From: Clostridia bacterium | Lineage (GTDB): Bacteria > Bacillota > Clostridia > Lachnospirales > Lachnospiraceae | DNA: 64,000 bases | Direction: 5' to 3' | Assembly: GCA_910576205.1 (NCBI GenBank) | Contig: CAJTHL010000003.1 | Location: forward strand, 62,001 to 126,000 | Part shown: one piece after another, positions 9,284-17,097 of the stretch | Numbering within the stretch: position 1 is the first letter of the stretch | Layout of the letters: each line of letters opens with the position of its first letter | Notes under the pieces: model-generated | The model's database searches: none | What the model saw: the letters and a program-made list of their open reading frames with translations, nothing else | What the model was told of the DNA's origin: nothing | Made by a program: the position numbers and the translations under genes

Positions 9284-10126
9284 TTAACCTTTTACTGCTC
9301 CGGCTGTCATACCTTCCACAATATACTTCTGCACAAAGATAAACATGATTGCGGTAGGCAAAAGCGCCAGGCAGCCTCCGGCCATCATGGAACCCCAGTC
9401 TACATTGTACTTTCCTACCAGGGATTTGAGGCCGATGGGGATGGTCCACATCTTCTGGCTGTTCAGGAAGATGGTTCCTGCAATCAGCTCGTTCCAGGCG
9501 CCGATAAAAGCGAATACGAACACGGCCACAATACCAGAGAACATAACCGGGAGAACAACCTTCCAGAGGGTCTGCGCCCGGGAGCATCCGTCGATGGCAG
9601 CCGCTTCCTCCAGCGCGTAGGGAATCCGTTCAAAGAAACTCCGCATGGTGATGGCGCAGAAGGGCAGGTTAGTCACCGTGTAGAAGATAAACAGGGACGC
9701 GTAGGTATCGATAAGCTTCATCTTTGCGAAAACCACGTACAGCGGGATGATAACCAGGATACTGGGGATCATCTGGGTAATCAGGAAGAATACCATGGCA
9801 GCGCCTTTTCCCTTAAAGGAGAACCGGGCCAGGCCGTAGCCGCCGTAGATGGAGAGTATGGTCACCACAACAGACGTGGACAGGGTTACGATAAGAGAGT
9901 TTTTCAGATATGTACCATAGTGTATCGTGGAGAACAGGCCCTTGTAATTATCCAGTGTAAAGGTATGGGGCCAGTATGTAATGAGCTGCGCGTTGATAAT
10001 CTCTGCATTGGTCTTGAAGGATGTGACGATCATCCAGTAAATAGGCAGGACTACCAGCAGAAAATAAAATGCCAGCACAATAAAGCGAATTACGCCGGTT
10101 ACTCTACGTTTTGTTTTTCTGTTCAT
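9284..10126 (-). CDS. Carbohydrate ABC transporter permease (MalG type)
   Basis: Inner-membrane permease of a CUT1-type sugar ABC importer. The 280-residue protein has six hydrophobic segments and the EAA loop (EEAAAIDGCSRAQTLW, about 192-207) that docks to the ATPase. It ends with VEGMTAGAVKG, a C-terminus typical of MalG-like permeases. Its ATG directly follows the stop of the partner permease (TAAATG), so the two are translationally coupled. No ATPase gene is nearby; CUT1 systems of Firmicutes commonly share one MsmX-like ATPase encoded elsewhere. Confidence 0.92.
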   Translation of the reverse strand: MNRKTKRRVTGVIRFIVLAFYFLLVVLPIYWMIVTSFKTNAEIINAQLITYWPHTFTLDNYKGLFSTIHYGTYLKNSLIVTLSTSVVVTILSIYGGYGLARFSFKGKGAAMVFFLITQMIPSILVIIPLYVVFAKMKLIDTYASLFIFYTVTNLPFCAITMRSFFERIPYALEEAAAIDGCSRAQTLWKVVLPVMFSGIVAVFVFAFIGAWNELIAGTIFLNSQKMWTIPIGLKSLVGKYNVDWGSMMAGGCLALLPTAIMFIFVQKYIVEGMTAGAVKG

Positions 10127-11044
10127 TTAGAAATCACCTGCCTTATCGTATTTGGTAATCCTAAGGAAGATCAATGCATACAAGGTGAGAATCACCATCA
10201 GCAGCACGCCGAAGGCTCCCGCCAGACCGAAGTCATAGGAGGCGAACGCCTGGGTGTACATGTAGGAGGGAAGGGTCTGGGAATAGTTGGCAGGCCCGCC
10301 CTCTGTGATAATCACCACAAGGTCAAAGGAGTTGAAAATCCAGATGGTACGCAGCAGGATTGTCATAATAATCGTCGGTTTAATATAGGGCAGTGTCAAG
10401 GTAAAAAATTTGCGGATGGTGCCGCAGCCATCCATATCCGCCGCCTCATAAATATCGGAGGGAACGGACTGCAGAGCGGCCAGGATATTGATGCCAAAGA
10501 AGGGAATGCCGATCCAGATCATGGCAAAAATAACTACCAGCAGGGATAGACCGGGTGTGCCCAGCCAGGAAATTCCCGTGTCAATCAGTCCCAGTTTCTT
10601 TAAAACGTCGTTTACGACACCGTATTCTCCGTTGAAGGACCAGCGGAACAAAAGACCCACAACGAATGCGGAGAAGGCCCAGGGCAGAAATACGATGGAC
10701 TGGTAAATGCCACGGCCCTTAAATTTGCCGTTTAACGTCAACGCCAGGCCAAGGCCTAAGAGGAACTGTGCGAGAACGGCCGAAATTACATAGAGTAAAG
10801 AGTTTTTCAGAAGCAGACCAAAGTTCTTGTCTGAAAACATTGCTGCATAGTTTTTAAAGTTGTTCCAGCTTACTTTATCCAGCCTGGACAGCTTGTAGTC
10901 CTGGAAGGACATGATAATACTTTTAATCAGCGGATAACCGAACATGAGAAGCAGCAGGATCATGACCGGTGCAATATAAAAATAAGGCTGCAGTTTACGT
11001 CTTGTCTGCAACGACAGTTTACTGCCGGATTTTTTTGAGCTCAT
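10127..11044 (-). CDS. Carbohydrate ABC transporter permease (MalF type)
   Basis: The second permease of the same CUT1 importer, with 305 residues and six predicted membrane segments. The EAA loop appears as YEAADMDGCGTIRKFF near residue 205. The basic N-terminus (MSSKKSGSKLSLQTRR) is cytoplasmic. AAGGAGA precedes the ATG. It lies between the substrate-binding protein gene and the MalG-type permease gene, in the usual order. Confidence 0.92.
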   Translation of the reverse strand: MSSKKSGSKLSLQTRRKLQPYFYIAPVMILLLLMFGYPLIKSIIMSFQDYKLSRLDKVSWNNFKNYAAMFSDKNFGLLLKNSLLYVISAVLAQFLLGLGLALTLNGKFKGRGIYQSIVFLPWAFSAFVVGLLFRWSFNGEYGVVNDVLKKLGLIDTGISWLGTPGLSLLVVIFAMIWIGIPFFGINILAALQSVPSDIYEAADMDGCGTIRKFFTLTLPYIKPTIIMTILLRTIWIFNSFDLVVIITEGGPANYSQTLPSYMYTQAFASYDFGLAGAFGVLLMVILTLYALIFLRITKYDKAGDF

Positions 11045-11098
11045 ACGCGTTCTCTCCTTCTATTGTTGCCTGCAGGCATCTGCAGCCCCCAAAGGGGG

Positions 11099-11125
11099 TC
11101 TCATGCCCCTTTTGGGGGCATGAGA
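11099..11125 (-). promoter_or_regulatory. Intercistronic hairpin after the binding-protein gene
   Basis: An 11-bp perfect stem (11099-11109 with 11115-11125, loop 5 nt) lies just downstream of the solute-binding protein stop. A second small stem CCCCC/GGGGG (11086-11090, 11094-11098) and the palindrome TGCAGGCATCTGCA (11071-11084) follow. Hairpins at this place in sugar ABC operons are known to protect the binding-protein message, so that it is made in excess over the permeases. That role is inferred here. Confidence 0.6.
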
Positions 11126-11143
11126 AACGGTATGTCAGAGCAA

Positions 11144-12544
11144 TTAATTCATGGTCAATGCGGTTTCAATACCGGCATCGGGGTTTTCTGCCATATACTC
11201 GTCCATTCTCTCCTGCAGAGCGGTACAGATATTGCCCAGCGCGTCGGCTGCGGACTCATCGCCTAACAGATAGCTCTGGATCTCCTCATGGAAGAGGCCC
11301 TGATGCAGGTCTGTGAAGTCAAAAGTACCGAAGGAGGTGGGAACTGCCAGGGTCGGATCGTTCATCTGCTGAAGGAATACGCCGTAGTAGCCGTCCTCAC
11401 CGTAGTAATCCAGACCGGAAGCCTCATTCTTGATGGGGATCTCACCGGTAAGCTGGCAGTATTCCGCCTGGTTTTCTGCGGATGTCAGGAACTCGATCAG
11501 TTTCCAGGAAGCGTCCGGATTCTGGGAGTTGCCGGAAATGGAGTATGCATAGGGAGCATTGATGGTGTTGTAGATAATGCCGTCCTTCTCGGAAGTAGGC
11601 ATAGGCATTACCATCCACTGGCTGTCCTCCATGGAGTTGATAAGGGTAGCGGCAACCTCGGAGTCATTGATAAGGGTTCCGGTAAGACCGCCGGCGAAGT
11701 TGTCAACCATCTCTGTGAAGCCCCAGTTGATAGCGTCCTGGGGAGCTCCGCCATTCTTATAGATATCAGTCCATTTTACAAAAGCTTCAAGGCACTCCTC
11801 ATTGTTCATAAGGATCTGGCCTTCCTGGTTGAAGGTTGCGCCGCCGGTGTAGCCCTGCAGATATACCCACAGGGGATCCAGAGCGCCGCGGGCTCCACGG
11901 TAGGAAGCGCCGTAACGTCCCTTCTCGGGATCTGTCAGCTTTTCAATCAGCTCAAAATAGTCGTCGTAGGTCCAGGGCTTGGTGGGATCCAGCTTGATGC
12001 CTGCTTCCTCACACCAGTCTTTACGCACATAGATACCCTTTACCATGAGACCGTCGGGAATGGTGTAGATGTGGCCGTAACGTGTCTGCTCGCTCTTAAA
12101 CAGGATGTTTACAACGGCGTCCGTGTAGTCGGAAGTGGTGTCGCCAATGTAGTCGTCCAGGGGAATTACCCAGCCGGACTGGGTGAACTGCCCCAGCCAT
12201 CCGTTCCAGGTAGTCATAACGTCCGGAAGGTTGTTGGCTGCGCCCAGAACCGTAAGCTTGTCGGCGGCGTCATCCCAGGGTACGCTCTGGTACTCTACCT
12301 GGATGCCGGTCTCCTCATAGAACTTCTGGAACATGGACTCATAGTAGGTGGTTCTGGTGTCGCTGGGAGCAACGTCCAGGAACGTCAAGGTAAGGTCTCC
12401 GCCCTCGGCGGGAGCTTCCGTACCAGCGTTTCCGCTGTCGCCGGCTGAACCGGAATCGGAAGCGGAGTCTTTTCCTCCACATCCGGTTAACATGGTGGCT
12501 GTCATTGCTGCAACTAAAAGCAAGGATAGTACTTTCCTTTTCAT
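11144..12544 (-). CDS. Sugar ABC transporter substrate-binding lipoprotein
   Basis: Extracellular sugar-binding lipoprotein of 466 residues (family 1 solute-binding fold). A lipoprotein signal peptide ends in the lipobox LTGC at about residues 19-22, followed by a Gly/Ser/Glu-rich linker. The mature part has Trp-rich ligand-pocket segments such as VMTTWNGWLGQF and NAPYAYSISGNS. GGAGGG precedes the ATG. It is the first gene of the transporter operon. The ligand is unknown; the convergent GH29 and GH106 genes suggest an oligosaccharide with fucose or rhamnose. Confidence 0.92.
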   Translation of the reverse strand: MKRKVLSLLLVAAMTATMLTGCGGKDSASDSGSAGDSGNAGTEAPAEGGDLTLTFLDVAPSDTRTTYYESMFQKFYEETGIQVEYQSVPWDDAADKLTVLGAANNLPDVMTTWNGWLGQFTQSGWVIPLDDYIGDTTSDYTDAVVNILFKSEQTRYGHIYTIPDGLMVKGIYVRKDWCEEAGIKLDPTKPWTYDDYFELIEKLTDPEKGRYGASYRGARGALDPLWVYLQGYTGGATFNQEGQILMNNEECLEAFVKWTDIYKNGGAPQDAINWGFTEMVDNFAGGLTGTLINDSEVAATLINSMEDSQWMVMPMPTSEKDGIIYNTINAPYAYSISGNSQNPDASWKLIEFLTSAENQAEYCQLTGEIPIKNEASGLDYYGEDGYYGVFLQQMNDPTLAVPTSFGTFDFTDLHQGLFHEEIQSYLLGDESAADALGNICTALQERMDEYMAENPDAGIETALTMN

Positions 12545-12627
12545 TAATTGCCCTCCTTTTTATATATGTTTTTTTAAAAATCTGCATGCAGTACCGTGGT
12601 ATTTCCCGTATACCCTTCAGGTAGTAA

Positions 12628-12641
12628 GGTATGGCCATACC
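12628..12641. promoter_or_regulatory. 14-bp perfect palindrome, candidate operator
   Basis: GGTATGGCCATACC lies between the PLP-enzyme stop and the binding-protein gene, 84 nt before the latter's ATG. AAG and CTT extend the symmetry with one mismatch. Operators of LacI-type sugar repressors have similar GC-centred symmetry, but no LacI gene is in the window. Confidence 0.5.
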
Positions 12642-12643
12642 GC

Positions 12644-13831
12644 TTACAGATGTTTAAACGATTGATCCAGATCTGCCATAAGGTTGTCGCAGCCCTCCAG
12701 TCCGCAGTAGATGCGGATCAGTCCCCGGTTCCCCTGAATTAGGGAAAGCGCGCTTTCCGTTTCCTTATAGAAAGGAAGGCTTGCCAGGCTTTCGTGACCG
12801 CCCCAGGAACAGCCCTTTCCAAAGAGACGCAGGCGGTTTACAAATGCAACAGCCGCTTCTGGGTCTTTTGTGTCCAGCTCAAAGCTTAAGAGGCTGGAAT
12901 GGCCTTTTTGCTGGCGGGCGATAATATCCGCCTGGGGATGGGAGGCAAGGCCCGTATAGTGGACCTGCTTTACCTTTTCGTGCTTTTCCAGATACCCGGC
13001 CACGGCTGTGCCGGTCTCACAGAAGCGCTGCATACGGACGTCCAGGGTACGAAGGCCCCGGATGGCAAGCCATGCTTCCATGGGCCCTAAAATCCCTCCA
13101 AAGAATTCCCGGGACTGGGTCATGATGGTGCGCATAAGCTCCTCGTCCTTGCTGACCAGGACGCCGCCGATGATATCGCTGTGGCCGCCGATGTACTTGG
13201 ACATGGTGTGCATGGAGATATCAATGCCCAGATCCAGAGGCTTCTGGAAAATGGGGGTGAGGCAGGTATTGTCCATATAGGTTTTAAAGCCCTTTTCGTG
13301 GGCAAGCCTGGCGATAGCTTTTAGGTCCACCACCCGGAAGGTGAAGGAAGCCGGGCTTTCCAGGATCATAAGATCCGTATTTTCCTGTACGGCGTCCTCG
13401 ATCTCCTTAAGGTCATTGCCGGTGACAAAGGAGAGGGTCATGTGAAGCTTAGGGCCAAAAACCGCGTCAAACATCCGCTTGACGGGCATATACACATCCT
13501 TCATGCAGATAACGTGGCTTCCTGTCTGACAGGTGGCCATGATGGCGGAGGAAAAGGCGGCCATGCCGGACGCAAAGGCAAGAGCCCTGGAACCGTGTTC
13601 CAGCTCCGCGATTTTCCTCTCTAAAATATGTACGGTGGGATTGCTGACCCGGCCATAGATAAAGTCGTCGTCGGAAAACATATCGGCCCCGTGATAGGCT
13701 TCGATGCTGTCATAGACGTGAAGGGAATTCAGAAAGACCGGGGGTACGACGGCGTGTAAATATTTGTCATATTCATCCCCGGTATGAACCAGCGTCAGAA
13801 AGTCCTCATTGCGATTCCTGTCGTATTTCAT
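12644..13831 (-). CDS. PLP-dependent trans-sulfuration family enzyme
   Basis: Member of the Cys/Met metabolism PLP-dependent family (cystathionine gamma-synthase, beta-lyase or methionine gamma-lyase). The 395-residue length is typical. YGRVSNPTVHILERKIAELE (about 59-78) and FASGMAAFSSA match the cofactor-binding region, and SMHTMSKYIGGHSDIIGG (about 204-221) holds the Schiff-base Lys. I cannot tell synthase from lyase by reading alone. AGGAGG sits 6 nt before the ATG. It is upstream of and co-directional with the sugar ABC operon, but the metabolic link is not obvious. Confidence 0.85.
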   Translation of the reverse strand: MKYDRNRNEDFLTLVHTGDEYDKYLHAVVPPVFLNSLHVYDSIEAYHGADMFSDDDFIYGRVSNPTVHILERKIAELEHGSRALAFASGMAAFSSAIMATCQTGSHVICMKDVYMPVKRMFDAVFGPKLHMTLSFVTGNDLKEIEDAVQENTDLMILESPASFTFRVVDLKAIARLAHEKGFKTYMDNTCLTPIFQKPLDLGIDISMHTMSKYIGGHSDIIGGVLVSKDEELMRTIMTQSREFFGGILGPMEAWLAIRGLRTLDVRMQRFCETGTAVAGYLEKHEKVKQVHYTGLASHPQADIIARQQKGHSSLLSFELDTKDPEAAVAFVNRLRLFGKGCSWGGHESLASLPFYKETESALSLIQGNRGLIRIYCGLEGCDNLMADLDQSFKHL

Positions 13832-14057
13832 AAGTCGCCTCCTGGTGTAAATATAGAACTATTCCAGACTGATGCCGGAAATCCGGCTTGTGCATTTCGC
13901 TTGATTTTATAGTTTTTTCACCGAACAAAATTGTATATTCAGAATAACATATTCCTTTAAGTCTGTCAAATGCATTGTGGATTTTTCAATGCCGGCAAAG
14001 GAGACGGGGACGTCCTTTCTGATTCGTCATTATTCCTTTTTGGAAAGCAAAATGGAA

Positions 14058-14086
14058 TTGTGTTTACAGTGATAATAACCTATTAT
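14058..14086 (+). promoter_or_regulatory. Promoter of the catabolic block
   Basis: TTGTGT (14058-14063), a 17-nt spacer and TATTAT (14081-14086) lie 53 nt before the ATG of the URO-D gene. This is the only good promoter I see before the genes that run to the TRAP transporter and the first aconitase-X pair. Confidence 0.55.
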
Positions 14087-14121
14087 TTTAAATAATTTAA
14101 AGGAAATTTAAATAATTTAAA
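14087..14121. repeat. Two near-palindromic AT repeats over the start site
   Basis: TTTAAATAATTTAAA occurs at 14087-14101 and again at 14107-14121, exactly 20 bp apart. Each copy is symmetric except at its centre. They cover the predicted transcription start and leader, so they fit an operator; the regulator is not known. Confidence 0.6.
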
Positions 14122-14138
14122 TAAAAAGGAGGAGCGAA

Positions 14139-15101
14139 ATGAAGGAGAGAGACGTATACAAGGCGATTTTCGCCCATGAGCAGCCGCCCCGGCTGCCCCG
14201 CTTCGGCGCCTGCGATTTCGGAAATACCCCCGGGGAGCACAGCAGCCGCTATCCGGATAGCGGCCCGGACTGGTTCGGAGTGGAATGGCAGGTGGGAGAG
14301 GACGGCACCCAGGTCATCAAAGGGGGATTCCGCCTTCTGGAGGAGCTTCCCCAGTGGAAGGAGAGGGGTATCGTTCCCCATATCGACGATGTAGACTGGA
14401 AGGGAAGCGCCCGGAAGGACACGGCAAAGTGGGACCGGGAGAATCATATTTCCATAGTCATGTGCCAGAGCGGCCATTTTGAACGTCTGTACTCCCTGGT
14501 GGGGTTCGAGGACGCGCTGACTTCCTTTTATGACTACCCGGAGGACGTGGAGGAGCTCTTTGAGGAGATTACAAAACTGAAAATCCAGGTAATCCATAAG
14601 GTAAAGGAATATTACAACCCGGATATTTTCAGTCCCCACGACGACTGGGGAACCAACCGGAACATGTTCTTTTCCCCGGAAATCTGGCGCACTTTCCTCA
14701 AACCCCATGTAAAACGCCTGGTGGAGGAGTGCCATGCCTGCGGAATGCTCTACGAGCAGCACACCTGCGGCCATGTGACGCCGGTTCTGGACGATCTGGT
14801 GGAGATTGGCGTGGATATTGCGGAGCTTCAAAGCTGCAACGATTTTGTTTCCTTTAAAAAGAAGCACGGCAACAAAATGATTCTCAAGGGATGCTTTAAC
14901 AGCCAGGTGCTGGGAGCGCCGGGAATCACGGCGGAGGAGGCGGCCAGGTCCGTGAGGCAGACCCTGCTGGACTGCGGGGTGGGAGGCGGCTTTGCCAGCA
15001 GCGCTTACGGTATTCCCGGAGGAACGGAGGAAATCCGGCAGGTGGTAATGGATGAAATGGAAAAGTTTTCCAGGGAATTCTACGGCTATACAGGGGAATG
15101 A
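14139..15101 (+). CDS. Uroporphyrinogen decarboxylase-fold protein
   Basis: A 320-residue protein of the URO-D superfamily. In anaerobes, members outside haem synthesis are mostly methyltransferases that move methyl groups between methylated substrates, corrinoid proteins and thiols. The segments SPHDDWGTNRNMFFSPEIW (about 167-185) and YEQHTCGHVTPVLDDL are typical: the His and Cys of HTCGH fit the zinc-binding site of the MtaA/MtbA-like branch. No corrinoid protein gene is adjacent. GGAGGAG precedes the ATG. It opens the block that continues with the TRAP transporter 85 nt later. The real substrate is unknown. Confidence 0.82.
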   Translation: MKERDVYKAIFAHEQPPRLPRFGACDFGNTPGEHSSRYPDSGPDWFGVEWQVGEDGTQVIKGGFRLLEELPQWKERGIVPHIDDVDWKGSARKDTAKWDRENHISIVMCQSGHFERLYSLVGFEDALTSFYDYPEDVEELFEEITKLKIQVIHKVKEYYNPDIFSPHDDWGTNRNMFFSPEIWRTFLKPHVKRLVEECHACGMLYEQHTCGHVTPVLDDLVEIGVDIAELQSCNDFVSFKKKHGNKMILKGCFNSQVLGAPGITAEEAARSVRQTLLDCGVGGGFASSAYGIPGGTEEIRQVVMDEMEKFSREFYGYTGE

Positions 15102-15186
15102 CGGAAAACATACAGGGACAGCCCGGTCACAGGAACGCCGCAGAAGGGCGGCAGAATTTAATTTTGCAGCAGAAAGGAAGAAAAAC

Positions 15187-16344
15187 ATGAAAAAAAGATT
15201 GATATCTGTAATTTTGACGGCAGCCATGTTGATGACAGCGCTGGCGGGATGCAGTGGGAAAGAAAATACCCCCGCCGGGTCACAGGAAAGCCCTGCGCAG
15301 CAGGAGACTCAGGAAGCTTCCCAGAGCGCAGGGGGAGGAAAGGGGACGAAGGATAATCCCATAGAACTGGGAATGGGCGCCATTTCCCAGGATCCGGCCA
15401 CCACCACGGCAAAATACCGCAGTATGGGGGATGAGCTTGCGATTCTGATGGACAAGGTGGAGGAATATTCGGAAGGCGGCGTGACCATCAAGGGCTACTG
15501 GAGCGGCACCCTGGGAGGAAATCCCTCCATGCAGGAGCAGGTGATGATGGGAGAGCTGGACATGCATTTCGGACAGCCCATGTCCAGCAACGATCCCCGC
15601 TACGGAGCCTGGAACCTGCCCTTTGTGTACGACAGCTACGACGAGATTATCGCGGCGGTAAATCCTGTTGACGGGCCGGTATTTGAGGTTTCATCCAGAT
15701 GGTGTGAGGAGAACGGCGTGCATCTGGTGCTGATCTCCATGTCCATGATGAGAAGCTTTATCAATTCCAGACATGAGGTGCGTGTGCCGGAGGACTGCAA
15801 GGATTTAAAAATCCGTACCTACGAGGATGATATTGTAAATACCTTCTGGTCCGGTCTTGGCACGGCCAGCATAATTGCAGGCTCCGAGATCTACTCCGCC
15901 CTGCAGACAAAGACCGTGGACGCCATGGAATTCCACCTGTCCGGCATTGACTCCTACAACTTAAACGAGGTGGCCACCTATGTGACGGAGCTGAACTGGC
16001 AGTGGACAAACGGCGGGTGTCTCACCATCAACCAGGAGGTATGGGATTCCTTAGACCCTTCCGCCCAGGAAGCCATCAACAAGGCGGCTCTGGATGCCTT
16101 TTTGTTCCAGGCGGAGCAGGAGCTCAAAGACCTGGAGGAGCTTCCCGGATATCTCACGGATGATCTGGGCATGGAGTTTATCACTCTGACGGACGCGGAG
16201 CGCCAGCTCTGGATTGATTATGCCAGAAGCCTGGACGCCACCTTTATAGAGAAGATCGGGCAGGAGGCCTTTGACGAGTACATGGCGGCCGTGGAGGATG
16301 CCAAGGCCCGGGTTACAGAGGGCACGGCTTACACCCTTAACTAA
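15187..16344 (+). CDS. TRAP transporter substrate-binding lipoprotein (DctP)
   Basis: Extracytoplasmic binding protein of a TRAP carboxylate transporter, 385 residues. The signal peptide ends in a lipobox LAGC at about residues 19-22, so it is lipid-anchored; Ser/Gln-rich linker residues follow. DctP-family features include YWSGTLGGNPSMQEQVMMG and DLKIRTYEDDI near residues 200-212, where the conserved Arg binds the substrate carboxylate. The start at 15187 has a GAAAGGAAG site; the longer frame starts inside the previous gene. It is the first of the three TRAP genes. Confidence 0.92.
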   Translation: MKKRLISVILTAAMLMTALAGCSGKENTPAGSQESPAQQETQEASQSAGGGKGTKDNPIELGMGAISQDPATTTAKYRSMGDELAILMDKVEEYSEGGVTIKGYWSGTLGGNPSMQEQVMMGELDMHFGQPMSSNDPRYGAWNLPFVYDSYDEIIAAVNPVDGPVFEVSSRWCEENGVHLVLISMSMMRSFINSRHEVRVPEDCKDLKIRTYEDDIVNTFWSGLGTASIIAGSEIYSALQTKTVDAMEFHLSGIDSYNLNEVATYVTELNWQWTNGGCLTINQEVWDSLDPSAQEAINKAALDAFLFQAEQELKDLEELPGYLTDDLGMEFITLTDAERQLWIDYARSLDATFIEKIGQEAFDEYMAAVEDAKARVTEGTAYTLN

Positions 16345-16456
16345 AAACAGCATCGGCCCGCAGAGCCCCCCGGAAGGATTTCAGGATGCCGGGGCAGCCG
16401 GAAATTCTTCCAGTACAAAGGGGGCGCGAAGGGAAGATGCGGAAATTAAATGGAGG
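16344..16456 (+). promoter_or_regulatory. Repeated intergenic RNA-like element, copy A
   Basis: AAAACAGCATC (16344-16354) and GATGCGGAAATTAAATGGAGG's first part (GATGCGGAA at 16436-16444) frame an 81-nt GC-rich insert. GCATC can pair with GATGC. The right arm runs into the dctQ ribosome site (GGAGG, 16452-16456). The same elements occur before the first acnX gene and before the second URO-D gene. Copy A has the longest insert. Confidence 0.55.
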
Positions 16457-16460
16457 ACAC

Positions 16461-17093
16461 ATGATGAAAATGAAGGAGGATAGCAGGACACTTAGGGCCT
16501 TTCGCGTATTTGACAGAATCGCAGGGGGCATTATCGAAAACCTGGGCGGTATTCTGGTGGCCATGGTCTGGCTCATTGTCCTGTGGTGCGTAATATGCCG
16601 CTATCTCCTGCACAGATCTACGGGAGGACTGGACGAGTTCAACAATTACTTCCTGTCTCTTATGATCTGGACCGGCGCGGTGACTACCTCAAGAAAATTT
16701 GAGAACGGCCATATCAATATTGATTTTATCAGCCCCTACATCCGAAGCGGGAAGGCAAAGGCACTCATTAAATGTATGTGGCAGCTGATTGCCATTGCGA
16801 CTATGGTGATTTTCGGCTCCAGCACCTATTCGTATATGCGGTATCTGATGAAGCGGGGCTCTACCATGAACGGACTGGACTTCCCCATATGGGTGTTTAT
16901 CGCCGTTATGCTGGTGTGCGTGATTCTTCTTGCAATTTATGAGACGCTGTTTCTCCTCAACCTGTTTTTCGGGAAATTCCTGGGCTGGATGCCCTATTAT
17001 CCCTTTGGATTTATTCCCAAAAAGACAGAGGAGACAAAGAAACCTAAGAAGGATGAAGCAAAATCCACAGACAAAGAAAAAGAAGTGAGGTGA
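16461..17093 (+). CDS. TRAP transporter small permease (DctQ)
   Basis: Small membrane subunit of the TRAP transporter with four predicted membrane segments in 210 residues. FNNYFLSLMIWTGAVTTSRK (about 62-81) is the DctQ signature region, and the cytoplasmic C-terminus is rich in Lys and Glu. Two adjacent ATGs (16461 and 16464) follow TGGAGG; the second has the better 7-nt spacing, and I keep the first as the annotated start. The frame opening upstream at 16386 lies in the intergenic element and lacks a ribosome site. dctM begins 4 nt after the stop. Confidence 0.9.
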   Translation: MMKMKEDSRTLRAFRVFDRIAGGIIENLGGILVAMVWLIVLWCVICRYLLHRSTGGLDEFNNYFLSLMIWTGAVTTSRKFENGHINIDFISPYIRSGKAKALIKCMWQLIAIATMVIFGSSTYSYMRYLMKRGSTMNGLDFPIWVFIAVMLVCVILLAIYETLFLLNLFFGKFLGWMPYYPFGFIPKKTEETKKPKKDEAKSTDKEKEVR

Positions 17094-17097
17094 ACGG

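Larger units (their letters stand above)
13832..14138. other. Divergent intergenic region
   Basis: About 300 bp between the PLP enzyme (minus) and the URO-D gene (plus). I see no ORF with a ribosome site. It becomes very AT-rich towards 14138 and holds the plus-strand promoter and the repeated TTTAAATAATTTAAA element listed separately. Confidence 0.6.

Noticed and set aside
9254..10549. 431-residue open frame on the plus strand across both ABC permease genes
   Set aside because: The opposite strand encodes two recognisable permeases; this frame is rich in His, Gln and Gly without any domain.
15102..15186. Possible fourth copy of the intergenic element before dctP
   Set aside because: AAAACA and GCGGCAGAATTTAA are present, but the GCATC/GATGC stem is missing, so the similarity is too weak.
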